DNA of 64,000 nucleotides from Prunus persica. Lineage: Eukaryota; Streptophyta; Magnoliopsida; Rosales; Rosaceae. The translations under genes were made by a program, and so were the position numbers. Numbering within the stretch: the stretch's first letter is position 1; each line of letters opens with the position of its first letter. This document shows, piece by piece, positions 44,630 through 55,729 of this stretch. A model generated the notes under the pieces. That model was given only the letters and a program-made list of their open reading frames with translations. It was not told the origin of the DNA and made no database searches. The stretch covers positions 7,408,611 to 7,472,610 of the forward strand of contig NC_034011.1 of NCBI RefSeq assembly GCF_000346465.2, written 5' to 3'.

Positions 44630-45226
44630 AGAATGTCGAGCAACAGCAGCAGTAGTGACGTTCGATATATGCTAACATTGTAGGAAAAAATGTGACGGTG
44701 CTGGTTTGGAATTTAGAATATCCAGATCAGCCGACAATTACAATCATTCTTATTGGGCATGCACTAAGTGTGGACAGTTCAGTGAGTGGGTAAATGGAGC
44801 TGAGATAAATACAATAGGTTGATGCAGGATCGTGAGAAATTATTATTTTCAGCATTTAACGATATGTCTACCAAACTTGAAGTAATTGGTGAAGTTGTTC
44901 GAAGGTGCTTGAAGATAAACAAGAGTCTTCAGTGTAGTCTTTGTACTATTTTTTCCATTGTAATGGCAATATTTGTGTTAATATGTGTCCTTGTAATTTC
45001 ACATAAAAAAAAAAGAGAAGGAAAAATGCTTGCCTTGCTCTTTGAACAATATTACGTATGTATGGCTTCATATCTCATGTTTCTGTTTTTCCTCTATCCT
45101 TCAATGTCCCTGTCTGTTCTACCCCGGAAATTCATCCGCAGTGGCCTGGTGTTGGTCTTGGGATTGTTTTCGTGTTGTTTGCGTAGGCATGCCACTGTTG
45201 GTAGCGAAAGCTCCAACAGAAAGTGA
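44630..45226 (+). pseudogene. GRF-type zinc-finger small protein relic, block B
   Basis: This is the counterpart of 4165-4560. The zinc-finger frame reads KKCDGAGLEF, then YWACTKCGQFSEWVNGAEIN, with Trp where block A has a stop. A second frame (44819-45226) has REKLLFSAFNDMSTKLEVIG and then a long hydrophobic segment (TIFSIVMAIFVLICVLVIS) ending in lysines, a likely membrane anchor. The two parts are out of frame with each other. This copy is less damaged than A but still not an obvious gene. Confidence 0.45.
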
Positions 45227-45420
45227 CTGAAAAATGTAAAATGCACTCCAATATCGACTCTAATCAATCGATAGTGAGTTGGGTGGGGAACTGACCCAAT
45301 ATAGGTTCTTTTATATGCCTCAATGAAGAGGATTTCAATATTTTTCTAGTGCAAAGACAAAAGTTTTTTTTTTTTTTTTTATATATAAAAAAAACAGAAA
45401 TAAAAATGAGAAACATGATA

Positions 45421-45640
45421 TGGAACTGAAGATTTCTCGATTCAATTCATTATCAATACAAACTCAAAGTAAATGACAGATAAACTGAGGATTTGTCTAC
45501 TCAGTTCATTGTAGCTATAGACTTGAAAAGTAAATGACAGTAATGAAAATGATGGATGTTCATATGAAGATTTCTCTATTCATATAAACAATGGAATAAA
45601 AGTAAACAACATAGCTTGAAAATTTCTCTATTCAGACTTT
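45421..45640. repeat. Hairpin array with conserved loop, block B
   Basis: Four hairpins correspond to those in block A: GAACTGAA/TTCAATTC, AACTGAG/CTCAGTT, ATATGAA/TTCATAT and CTTGAA/TTCAG, with GATTTCTCTA-like loops. The second stem is longer and perfect here (7 bp). The fifth hairpin of block A is missing with the rest of a ~170 bp stretch. Confidence 0.6.
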
Positions 45641-45753
45641 ATTTATAGAGAAAATGAAGTGGGTTGAGTGTTGGGCCCAACAGCCAATGAGACGTACCCA
45701 CTTGCCATTGATTTTGGTGGGTGGGTTGCTGAAAAAGCAAACAAAATTAGAAG

Positions 45754-46440
45754 AGTACTGTTATTTCTATCCACATGTCCTATTTTTCCACCCACTTTAT
45801 CTTCCCACCCACCATATAAATTTTAAAAAAACACAATCCTATTTTTCCACCCACCAATATTCCTAAAATACCTTTTTAATTATTACCTCATCCCATCTCT
45901 CCTTTATTCTCTCTGCTCATGTCTTCTCTCTCTCTCTCTCTCTCTCATTTTTGCTCTATCTTATTTTCCATCTCTCACACTCCATCTCTCTCTGTCTCTC
46001 ATGTTTACTATAAAACTAAAAATGTTTTTTACTATAATTTTTATTTTTATTTTTGTAAATATGGATTCTGTGAATATAATCATATTTATGCTCTTACCTT
46101 TTCATGAAAATCATTCTCTTCAACATTCATTCTCTTGTTGTTTTCTTCTTCATAAACAATTTGATTGAATGAATAGAAAAGAGAAGAAAATTATTTGAGA
46201 ATTGAGTTCTGAGCACTGAAAAGCCTTCTTCACCTTCTCATGAGCAAGGAGTTGTATTCTTGTTTTTTTTTTTCTTTCTGTCAAACGATAGGGTTGGTGA
46301 AGCTATGTCTTTTTTTTTTTCCTCTTTCTTTTTCCTTAAGTCCTTTTAAGTCATTTTACAATAGGGTTAAATTTGTCTTTAAAAGTTTAAAGATAAGGTG
46401 GGTGGGAAAATAGGACAAGTGGGTGAAAATAACAACATTC
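45754..46440. mobile_element. Mutator-like MITE, private to block B
   Basis: The terminal inverted repeats are about 40 bp: TTGTTATTTTCACCCACTTG-type on one end and CTGTTATTTCTATCCACATG on the other, both continuing into TCCTATTTTxCCACCCAC. It is flanked by a 9 bp duplication AATTAGAAG/AATTAGAAA (45745-45753 and 46441-46449). Block A has the single site (AATTAGAAGTGTTGC). It is 687 bp, has an internal (CT)n tract, and encodes no transposase. Confidence 0.8.
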
Positions 46441-47145
46441 AATTAGAAAAGTTGCTTTGGTGAAGCTCCCTAGGTAATTCAAAATATCTTCCAAGCAAAA
46501 CTTGTTTCCCTCCATCAGCAAGCTTAAATCATTCATTTTTAAAAAAAAAAAAAAATAAGCTCAAGCCTCCATGCTGACTCATGCACCTCCATTAACTTAA
46601 CAAAAGTTGGCCAGCATATGCCCTTGCTTCTTCTTTGATCCTGCTTTGATGCGTGACGATTCCAGCATGCTATATTTATCCAAATGCTACTAAATTTTAG
46701 TATGTTGTTCTATACATATAGAGGAACAATGTTTGTGAAGAACTCGAATCCATTTGAGACTGGAAAATACGATTTGGCATGGCTCAAACTGACTAGTTGT
46801 CAGAGACAGTTCCTTCGAGTAGACTTCATTGTTTAATTCACTGAGTATTCTACTCTTATCCAAATGACGCTACATTTGGACAAAATATAGTAGTCACGCA
46901 TTTGAACCACTTTCATGAAGAACAGAAATTCATTTGAGCATTGAAAACTGCTCATCGGATTGGAAGTTCGGCATATTGGGTGGGAAAACATGTTTCAGTA
47001 TTTCATGCCCTGAAGAGTCAGTACATATCCCAACGCTGTAAATTTGGGATATATTGGAAACATCCAAATGAACAACTTTTATGAAGAAAGAACTTCATTT
47101 GAGCATTGGATGTTGCTCATCGGGCTGGATTCATCTGACTGCTGC
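46441..47145. repeat. Degenerate ~190 bp repeats, block B
   Basis: This is the counterpart of 5859-6545. It ends near 47145, where it joins sequence matching ~8353 of block A. I saw no gene. Confidence 0.45.
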
Positions 47146-47424
47146 TAAAATTGCATGTATGAGTGAGAAAGTATGTGCATCTACAAAGTTATTGCCAAAT
47201 TCAGGGCTGAAAAAATGCATGTGGAACCTTCTAAAATTCACACTGGTCACCAAGCAAATGGGCCTTTTATAGTCAAACCCCGAAAAGTTTTTCTTCAATT
47301 AAGCAGTATAAAAAATGTAAGGGGGGATGAAATAAAATAATGAATTCAATAGATAAAAGAGAGCAACAAAAAGAGGATCGCTATCATCAAGCGAGAAGAA
47401 TCAAAACTAAAAACCATGGAATGG

Positions 47425-47501
47425 GCAAATGGTAGTTTCTGAAGAAGTTGTCCCAAAACTGAACACTGTCAGTACTGTCTGCACTTACAAGGTTCCCACA
47501 C
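47425..47501 (-). pseudogene. Captured WD40 exon resembling UTP4, block B
   Basis: Nearly identical to the exon fragment at 8630-8705, including the acceptor-like CTCCAG and the VSADSTDSVQFWDNF reading. Again no partner exons are nearby. Confidence 0.5.
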
Positions 47502-47706
47502 CTGGAGAAAAGAAACAAGTTGATTTTCAGAAAAGGTAGTTCAGGACCTAAACACCAATGGATGCAGACCAACTGAAAAATCAATTTCATAAGCTACAGA
47601 AAATAATAACGTCACAGCTCAATTCTACCTTAACCTCCGAGTCCAACTGTAATCCTGTAGATTTCATGCCCCAGTTTAGCATCCCAGTATCTTATAATCC
47701 TGCCCA

Positions 47707-49440
47707 ATGAAAAAGAAAAAACTAAGAAAGCAACATGATGAAATAAAAGAAGATCGAGATGACCAAAACGCCATAGCCATGGGAAAAATAGGGCAGTGTC
47801 AGTGGCGTCACTTACCTGACCTTGTTATTCACCAAATCATCCAACTCCTTCCAACTAGAGCTGCCGTGCGCATGAGTTTTCTTTCCAAGGGGTAGACGTG
47901 TGGTCTTCGGTCCCGGTATTAGATTTTGACTAGGGCGCGCAAGACAGCCTTGATGATCACCCCAGTTCAAAGTTCATCAACTTGGTGGAAAGGTGTTTGG
48001 AATTTCATAAAGGAAGATAAGGTCGACTTAGATAAAGACGATATTGCCTTTTCTAGAGCTAATGGGTATTTTCCAGTAGCGCTTCTTTCCTTGTAGACAA
48101 GCTTATTTGGAGCAAAATTATATTTTTGATACTTTTTTTTTTAGAATCTTTTGCTCATTGTAGACATTTCCTCGCAAGGAGTTGCAACCCTCCACAACTC
48201 TATCAGTGTGCCCACAAGTTGCTTGATCTAATGCCTCAAAGAGGCTTTTATTTATTTATTTATTATTATTACTATTTTATGCGTAGCTGCTGCGCATACA
48301 ACTCACATAGCTAAATATTTTTTTCTCATTCCCTGTCCCAAAACGTTTGGGACTAGGACAAAGCAAAAAAAGAAAGAAGAAGCCTTACCAACAATCTAGA
48401 GGAAACGTTGATAAGGTGCAAGGTATTTTTTTCACTCCACAATTTTGGTCCAAGCTTTGACAAAAACTAGGAGTAGTCATGGGGGTTGGGTTAGGAGTTT
48501 TCAGTATGTTTCTTTATTTTGTATTTCTGGTGCTATCTGTTTTGCATTAGGTGTTGGTGGTTTTGGATGTAGCTTCTAGCCTCTGCTTATGCTTTTGTAT
48601 TTCTATTGTTGGTTTCTCAGTTGTGTTGTGTTTCTTTAACGTATTCATTCTGGCCATGTGTGGCTGTGTGGGGAGTTACATTGTTGATGTCGGTGTACTC
48701 TCCCTGGACTAACCTTTGATGGTTACTGTGCCTCCATCTTTGTATTAACCCTAAAAATTGGGTATCTGTATCCTAAAAATTGGGTATATTCCTTCAGGTT
48801 CTGTATTTAGGTGACTGATGTGGGTGACAGAGTTCAAGCTTGGATAGAAATATAAGTAAAATCATGTAATTGCAATCTATTAAAATCATAAGTAAAATCC
48901 TAAGTGAATTAAAAATCATAAGTAAAATCATGTAATTGCAATCTATTAAAATCATGAGTAAAATCATATAATTACAAATCCGGCTGAAATCCATTACATT
49001 AAAATCATGTAATTACAATATATTAAAATCTCATTAGATAAACTCACGCTTCACATGAGATACGCTAAAGACTATGAAACTAGAGTAAATAAATAGTGGG
49101 ATTTTGCAGTTGAGAGAAGCGTCGAATAGTTCAGTATGAACCTTACTAATTAAAGTTTTGTTAGACTACTACTCCTTAGCCTTGGAGACCCTTTTTTTTT
49201 TTTAAAATGAAAAATCGTAACTAGCTTAAATTTGGAGTATGTGACATGCAGCAATCTTTTACATACTGTAGAGAAAATCGGCGCCAGAAGAGTATTATCT
49301 CGTGTGAATCCCGCAACCTGAAATATATCTATGCTGAGCTCCTCCTAAATAACTTCATACTGTGTGGATACCAATATGGTGTGAAGGCCAAAATCAATGA
49401 ACCAGGTCTAATTTCCTTATCTTTTAAAATTTGATTGCTG
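47707..49440 (+). pseudogene. F-box / leucine-rich-repeat protein pseudogene, block B (split)
   Basis: The F-box part (47707-47895) ends at the same lost KRW position as in block A. The FBD/LRR-like continuation runs to about 48036 with an extra base that shifts the frame after LEFHK. It is then interrupted by a ~1 kb insertion and resumes at 49043 (LTLHMRYAKDYETRVNK then a stop, TAG where A has TGG). The last part is at 49246-49434 (SFTYCRENRRQKS). Confidence 0.75.
48037..49033. mobile_element. 997 bp insertion in the F-box relic, private to block B
   Basis: It is flanked by the 9 bp duplication TTAGATAAA (48028-48036 and 49034-49042). Block A has one copy of the site. No clear inverted ends were seen. 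The right ~170 bp is a short tandem repeat of AAAATCATGTAATTGCAATC-type units (48853-49025). This fits a LINE-like or unclassified element with a repetitive 3' tail. No open frame of note. Confidence 0.65.
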
Positions 49441-50806
49441 GGCCTACATTCAGACTCTACACAAGAAGCATTTCCCTAATCTCAGAGATTATCTTCTAAA
49501 ATTTGATTGCTCCGAACAACTAGCCTATTTATTTATGATGCTGCGGTACTACCATACTTACTGCTTGATATATTTTGATCCCTTTCTCAGTTTCTGCCAT
49601 TAATTCTTACCAGTTCACCTTTCTTTTTTCTTGTGCATGGACGACAGTGTAGGTTTTCATCTTTCCAGAAACTTTGAGAAAGGCCCTCCTCCCTCCACCA
49701 TTGCCTAGACTCAGACATCTTCAGGTCTTCATGCTCACTTCTCCAACAGAGGCTACAGGTTCTGCATTGTTGAACTCTTTACTTTGGATGGCAACTTCTG
49801 CTAAGATTAGTTCTAACATAATTTAATTGGAAGGGGATTGTGAAATAGTTTGAATGAAAGTTAAATTTGTTTAGATGCTTCTCTTGTTTCTAACTAGTTT
49901 CTTGGAATGCAGAGAAAGTGTCTATTCGGAATTTCAGTTTGCTTTGCGTGCCAATTTGAATGCTATCTACATTCTCTCTTACCTTCTTCTTGTAGGGGCT
50001 TTTTTCTTCCGGCAGCTACAAATGGGCTGGGCTGCCGTAAGGAGCGAACTGAAGAAATCATCCCCTATGCTTGAGTTCAGAAATCAAGCCCCAAGAATGA
50101 TTCGAAAGGATAGAGAAGCTTTAGGAAACACCTTGGTTACCTTCACCAACAAAAATGACAACAACTTACAGATAAATTTTCTAGCTTAACATTAGAGGCT
50201 TGTGGCATAGGAGCAAAATTGTCATGAGTTTAGCACTGAAGAGAAAACTAAGTGTTCCTGGGGGAAAAGGGGTATTAAGGTAGGAGATGAAGAGTTTGCA
50301 GAGAGGTTTGGCTGAGAATAAGGAAAAAGGAAGGAATGAGTGGCTTAAGTATTATTTCCGGTAGCTTGACAGTGACTCTGTCAAATGCTAGAGCAGCCTA
50401 CTAGAAAGGGGAAAAATGGGGAGGAGGATGAACAGAGCACAAATTTGTTGGGTGTTGCAGGTGAGAGAGGAAGCTTGCTCTCTGAAATGTGGGTTATCTT
50501 TGGTTGGGTAGAAGAAGCCCCTTTTATAGCCGCTGGAAGCCATCTTATTCCACGAAACCCTAATGGTTTCTATCTAATTTGGCCAAGCTTTTTCCTTCCT
50601 TTCTCCTCCCCTTCTTTGACTTATCTTATTCTAGCAAAATCTTCTCTGTCCAATCTCACAAAATCAGGAATTTTTGGGAGCTCAATGCTCTTTCCCACAA
50701 CTGCCTCTATTTCCAGCCATCTCCTTCTTTTCTTTTCTTCCTTCTTCCATGGCTAGGTCTGATAAGGGAAAGAGAATGGGTATGCATACAGTTCAAAAGT
50801 CGATTC

Positions 50807-50973
50807 CTCTCCTAGCAGGCTGCGTGGTCCCTTGGGTGTCTTTTGCTTGAAACTTGCTCATTTCCCATGTGCTGAAACCTCCCAGCAGCTTTGTATAATG
50901 GACCTTCAGACTTCCCCCTCGTGGCTTTTGTTTTACCAGACAAGTGATGGGGCTTTGCAGCCTGCTAGGAGAG
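50807..50973. repeat. 17 bp perfect inverted repeat with 133 bp loop
   Basis: CTCTCCTAGCAGGCTGC (50807-50823) is the exact complement of 50957-50973. Confidence 0.8.
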
Positions 50974-51551
50974 TAAGTGCCAAGTTGTGATTTACCAAGT
51001 AAGTGGGCTATCCTTATCAAGCATTAGGCTTTTTGGTTGAGTTAATGGGCTATTTTTCTCTTTGTACTCACCCACATGTTTGGGCCTAAGAAATGGGCTT
51101 GAGTTCCGAGTCTCCTAAGCAATTCGGGACTTCCATTTCTCGGCCCATCAATGGGCCTCATGACAATTTATTACCATCCATACCACAACCCACTCAAGCA
51201 AGCCTCGGGCATTTGAGTGACTTAGGCCCACTTAAGCTTGTGGTGTGATTGGGTGCAGAATAATAATTCCTTACTTGGCGTGCTTCAATTTTATCGTCCT
51301 TGAAGAGGGACACGGTACTTAGTTTAGCATAGGCTTGTATTTTATAATATTATCTTAGTCCTTAGCATGACAAATTATTTATTTAGCATGACATGTAGAC
51401 TATGACTTGTATATGACGAGCCTTCGTGTACTCCAATATGTGACTTTTTTTAATACAATATCATATTGGGCCGAAAACTTATTTGGGCCTAACCGTGGAC
51501 TTTTTTGGGCCTCAACACTCTTTTCTACCTTTCAGCTACTAACTTTGAAAG

Positions 51552-51574
51552 AAAATAAATAAATAAATAAATAA
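51552..51574. repeat. (TAAA)n microsatellite
   Basis: About five AAAT units in row. Confidence 0.8.
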
Positions 51575-52128
51575 TCCAATGATGTGCGAACTCTCCTTTG
51601 TTTACGTTAGAAATCTTCTTCACCACTGCAGGCTAAAGCTTACATTTTGTTTTCAATCACGTTGCATTACATATGACCATCTCTATATTACTTAAATCTC
51701 TGGCGCCCATCCCCGTTATGTTCTTCTTCTTCTTCTCTAAATTGAGCAAATGAACTTGTTGGTCCCTTTTCCCGCTAGCACTCTTTTTGTTATACTCTGG
51801 ATCTAGCTGCTCTAGAGAGTGGGAAGGTCGTCGAGTCAACACCAATGCCCCGATTGGATTTCTGGCCTGCAAGGGGATTCTTCCAACTTCTGAACAAAAT
51901 TGAAAGTTGGATCAGGTTGACAAGAACGGGCTGGGCCCTTAACAACTTGTTCCTTATGTCCTGATCATGAATTGCATAGGTGTGCCACTACTGGGGATGA
52001 GACCAGCCCAATAGATCTGGTATATGTAGTGTAGAATATTGACTTTTTGGATTTACACTTATTCTGGACTTCTGTTCTAGCCATTGTGCTCCAGGGGAGG
52101 TACTGGCCTGGATAGGTCTCCCCGACAT

Positions 52129-52441
52129 TTAGGGTTGATCAAAGAAATAGGATGTCGGCTACATTAGAGAGTGAGTCAGACAAAATATTGAGGGATGGAA
52201 ACAATGCTATTTGTCAATGGCGGGCAAAGAGGTGCTAGTGACAGCAGTGGCTATTGCAATTCCAACTTATCGCCTTATCCCATGTCATGTTTCAAGCTCC
52301 TAGTTGCCTCCTGCAAAGAAATCAATGACGATTTAAGATCCATTGGAAAGCTTGGGGTAAGCTGTGCCTTCCCAAAGATCAAGGATTATGAAAATTTGCA
52401 TGTTTTCATAATAAGCCAAAGTGCTTCGTAGAGAAATAGTC
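52129..52441 (+). pseudogene. LINE reverse-transcriptase fragment, block B
   Basis: Counterpart of 11436-11745. The frame at 52195-52431 reads YPMSCFKLLVASCKEIND, then RSIGKLG, the RT C-terminal block seen also in the LINE at 1-1318. It is broken by frameshifts. Confidence 0.6.
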
Positions 52442-53563
52442 TCAAACGAGATTTTTGAAGAAAACAGTAGTGCAATATATAATGGTAAACATATTTATCA
52501 ACTTGCATTATTTTGTAATGATACAAACTGTTTATTTTTCATGTCTTCCTCAAGTACAAAAAATCATTCGAATTAGAAACCATTTGACCAATTTTTACCA
52601 TTTGACCATTTGACCATTTGATTATATGGTGGTCAATGTGTTTTTGGGAAGCACCATATTCGATCATTTTCTTTGTCACAAAGAAGTCTTAAAGGTTTCA
52701 AATTTATCTAAGCTTTTGTAATAATGATCTATGAATGAAGAAATGAAAATAGATGGCTCAGTTGATAGGAAACAAAGTGGAGTCCCTACTTACGCATAAA
52801 AGAAGAACAAGAATAAATAAATAAGGCCCTGTTTGGTGGGCTGGATTGGACATGACTTTTTCAATTAAAATGGATTACAATCCTGTCCGTTGTTTGGTGA
52901 GCTTAAATGCACAACGGGACTGGTTTGGACTCATATTTTCTATGGGATAATAGTCTAGCAAATCCTAGTATTGAAAACCTGAGGGGAACCACGGGTTTAG
53001 AATGACATCACCTCCTTTCTCCTTTCTCCTTCGATCGCCTCCGCTTCCTCTCTCCTTCGTTCTTCTATGCCCCTGCCTCCGCCTCTGCTCTTTCAATTGT
53101 CTACGCCTTTTCCTCCTCCTCCTCGGCTATCTGCTCTTTCATACCCAGAAGTGTTGGATCCCAATCAAACAGTGAAAGGGCTATAAAAGGTACTAACACA
53201 TTTTGGATAGCTAGAATCTCCGACTTGCTTCAAATTTGCTGACTTGTCAATAGTATTCGCCAACTGTCAACCTGCGGGCAGTACACGTGTGTTAGTTTGT
53301 AAGAGAATCTTTTGTTGTTTGGCGCCAAAACTCTTCCGAGTATTGTAGACAATGAAGACAAATAGTATATTGGTTCTCTTCAATTCATTCTCCCTTCATT
53401 TTGGCTTCTATAAGAACTGTTCATCGAAACCACCAAAAATCCTATACTACAAAAGTATAGTTGTCAAGAAATAACAAACCAATTAAATACTAACGTTTTC
53501 CAGTCACTACTCTTCCTATTCTCTTTCTGCCTGCTATTGTTTAGTTTTCAAGAAAGTTCCAAG
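52442..53563. other. Block B-only sequence, start of a 5.9 kb composite insertion
   Basis: It contains a MITE-like end (GGCCCTGTTTGGTGGGCTGG, 52827-52846) whose partner I could not find, and CT-rich sequence near 53010-53110. No gene. Confidence 0.35.
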
Positions 53564-53830
53564 ATGGATCCAAGAAAGAAGGACGAGCCCTCATTTGAAT
53601 TATTTGAAGCTCTTGTGGAGGCTGCTGCCACCATACAAAAGCATGCCGAAATAATGGTCATGCTACCTACCGGAGGGATGCCCCAAAAGCACCCACACCG
53701 CATTGAGTTTCTCCGTAAGTTCTGTAAGTCAACTTATCCGACCGAAAAACAAGTGGCCGAGGCAGTGCTGGGCGTCACCAATAAGGATGAGCTCACCGAA
53801 GCACTTCTTCCCCTAAACCCTATTGTTTAG
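53564..53830 (+). CDS. Small hypothetical protein of unknown family (first of a tandem pair)
   Basis: An 88-codon frame from a clear ATG starts MDPRKKDEPSFELFEALVEA and includes MLPTGGMPQKHPHRIEFLRK and EAVLGVTNKDELTEALLPL. It looks like a real soluble, helical protein segment, but I do not recognise the family. Its end is artificial: after EALL the frame runs into the duplicated upstream sequence of the second copy and stops (NPIV). The second copy shows that the original probably continued by about 18 residues. Whether it is expressed is unknown. Confidence 0.4.
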   Translation: MDPRKKDEPSFELFEALVEAAATIQKHAEIMVMLPTGGMPQKHPHRIEFLRKFCKSTYPTEKQVAEAVLGVTNKDELTEALLPLNPIV

Positions 53831-54142
53831 TTTTCAAGAAGGATCCAAGATAGAAAGACAATCCCTCATTTGAATTGTTTGAAACTCTTGTGAAGGCCGC
53901 TGCCACCATACATAAGCAATTCGAAATAATTGTCATGCTATCTACCGGAGGGATGCCCCCAAAAAACCCACACCCCATTGAGTTTCTCCGTAAGCCCTGT
54001 AAGACAAACTTATCCTGTCGAAAACCAGGAGGCCAAGGCGGTACTGGGCGCCACCAATAAGGATGAGCTCACTGAAGCACTTCTTCACCTTCTCACACGC
54101 ATTAAGAACCTAGGCCGGGAAGTAGAGAGTTACTCCATGTGA
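53831..54142 (+). pseudogene. Second, degenerate copy of the hypothetical ORF
   Basis: A direct duplication of ~284 bp starts at 53821 (TATTGTTTAGTTTTCAAGAA, also at 53537). This copy lost the ATG and has an in-frame TAG (GATCCAAGATAG). It is frameshifted after FLRKPCKT and finishes with DELTEALLHLLTRIKNLGRE and VESYSM. Confidence 0.6.
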
Positions 54143-55293
54143 TAGTCACTAGGCTGTGGCCAGCTCTACAACCATCTCGCCGCCTGGAGTATCAAAACTC
54201 GTTTCTTCAAACCTTTAATTCGCAGCGGTCGTCTCCATTCTTGGAGGAATTGAAGGATGATATCGTTAGTTACAAGGATTGACGCATGGCCGCAACTTCT
54301 GACAGTGACAAAGGTAGGATTTCACGTGTGTTGGGGCCTCTTACAAATTATAAAGAATCAAAAGTTCGAACTCACAATACATACAAAAAATAGTATATAT
54401 ATATATATATCACATATGTCAATAATTATATTGCTTATTGGTTGCAATCATAATTGTCCTCGACAAAGGGATAGACAAATACATTTTAAGCAAGAAAAAT
54501 TGTAAGAGATAGATAAAGAGTAGCGATTTAGCAAATATCTTTAAAGCTTTTTCCCCCATTAAACCCAATAGAAAGAAAAAATCAAAATTTCACAAACTAA
54601 AAAAAACCTTAGGTCCCTTCATGCATTTATATCATACATGAAAAAATGTTTTATGTAAAAATATTGACTAAATATGAAAAATGGTTTTTTCGAAATAATC
54701 GTTTTTTCAAGATAATTTTTGGCGGCTTTTATTCCTTACACATCAAATAAGAAATTTTGATTTTATGGGATTTTAGTATAAAGTATATATTGACTTAATG
54801 AACCATCATTTTTAGCCTACATCGTATTTTGCATTAAAATCGATTTTTCATATTTTGATTTGGTGGGAATTTGATTTTCTAGTATTTTTATTTGAATCCA
54901 AATATAGAGTACTTCTTTATTTACATTGTAAACTTAAGTAAATGGAGTAATATAAAAATAAATGAAAGTAAAAGGACAAAGACATTTACTTAAATGCTAA
55001 AAATAAAAATAAGGTAATTCGTACACTTGGAGTGCACCATCACCAACTGAGCAACGGGCAACTTTAAGCACCCTTAATAAATTCGCTACAACACATGTGG
55101 GTACATATCAAAACATAAAATATTTAAAATAATATACATATAAAAATACATAATAATATATTACTTTTTAAATATAAAAAAATTTGACTGGGGGCACGGG
55201 ACCACACTGGTCCCAGTGTGGCTCCACCCTGACTTCTGACACCGCTCCATGATGACTTCTTCCTAAAGCCAAAATAGGACAAGCGTCTTTTGT
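54143..55293. other. Non-coding AT-rich stretch
   Basis: No gene seen. Near 54390 there is a TATATA tract. GACTGGGGGCACGG-type words near 55190-55240 may belong to a transposon end, but no partner was found. Confidence 0.35.
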
Positions 55294-55614
55294 TTGGGCT
55301 CATTTTGTTCTCAAGAGTGTGCCCATCGCGTTAAAGAAGAGATCCATGGAAGGGCAGATGATATTCTTGAGACTCTAATAAAGTTAATGGGCCAGGATGT
55401 GAACTTGGGCCCGAAGACTGAGATGGCGAGGGCATGCGTTCTTTTAATGTTTCAAGTTCACTTTGTTTTAGGCGATAGGAAGGTGAGGAATGCTACAAAG
55501 CTTAAACAAGCAGTGGAACTCATGGTGTCGATCATCTTTAGGAAATTAGCAGCCGATGCAAGCGGAGAGAAATTTTCGGATGACGACTTTTTTAGACAAG
55601 ACCCAAGACTATAG
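55294..55614 (+). CDS. Hypothetical protein fragment of unknown family
   Basis: The 106-codon frame contains AHRVKEEIHGRADDILETLI, then GPKTEMARACVLLMFQVHFV, then ELMVSIIFRKLAAD. The amphipathic helical pattern and normal composition suggest real coding origin, but no family is recognised. It may be the remainder of the same gene as the ORF pair at 53564-54142. The start codon is uncertain and it may be an internal exon. Confidence 0.35.
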   Translation: MGSFCSQECAHRVKEEIHGRADDILETLIKLMGQDVNLGPKTEMARACVLLMFQVHFVLGDRKVRNATKLKQAVELMVSIIFRKLAADASGEKFSDDDFFRQDPRL

Positions 55615-55729
55615 CCCAATTCGTGACCGTGAGAAACCCGCAGGAATGGACAATGATACTATTAGGATTGTACAGAGCCTCGCGTTTTCCCTAAGAGGTG
55701 CGAGGTTTCTCATTCACATGTACCTAAAG

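Larger units (their letters stand above)
49803..52128. other. Block B-only sequence, unclassified
   Basis: It replaces 10936-11435 of block A. It holds short open frames (49875-50189 and 50385-50756) without recognised domains. It also has repeated GGGCCTAAG/GGGCTT words near 51080-51520 that suggest an LTR-type repeat, a 17 bp inverted repeat and a (TAAA)n tract. No firm gene. Confidence 0.4.

Noticed and set aside
46018..46108. Short Phe/Tyr-rich frame in block B
   Set aside because: It lies within the Mutator-like MITE and has no conserved counterpart.
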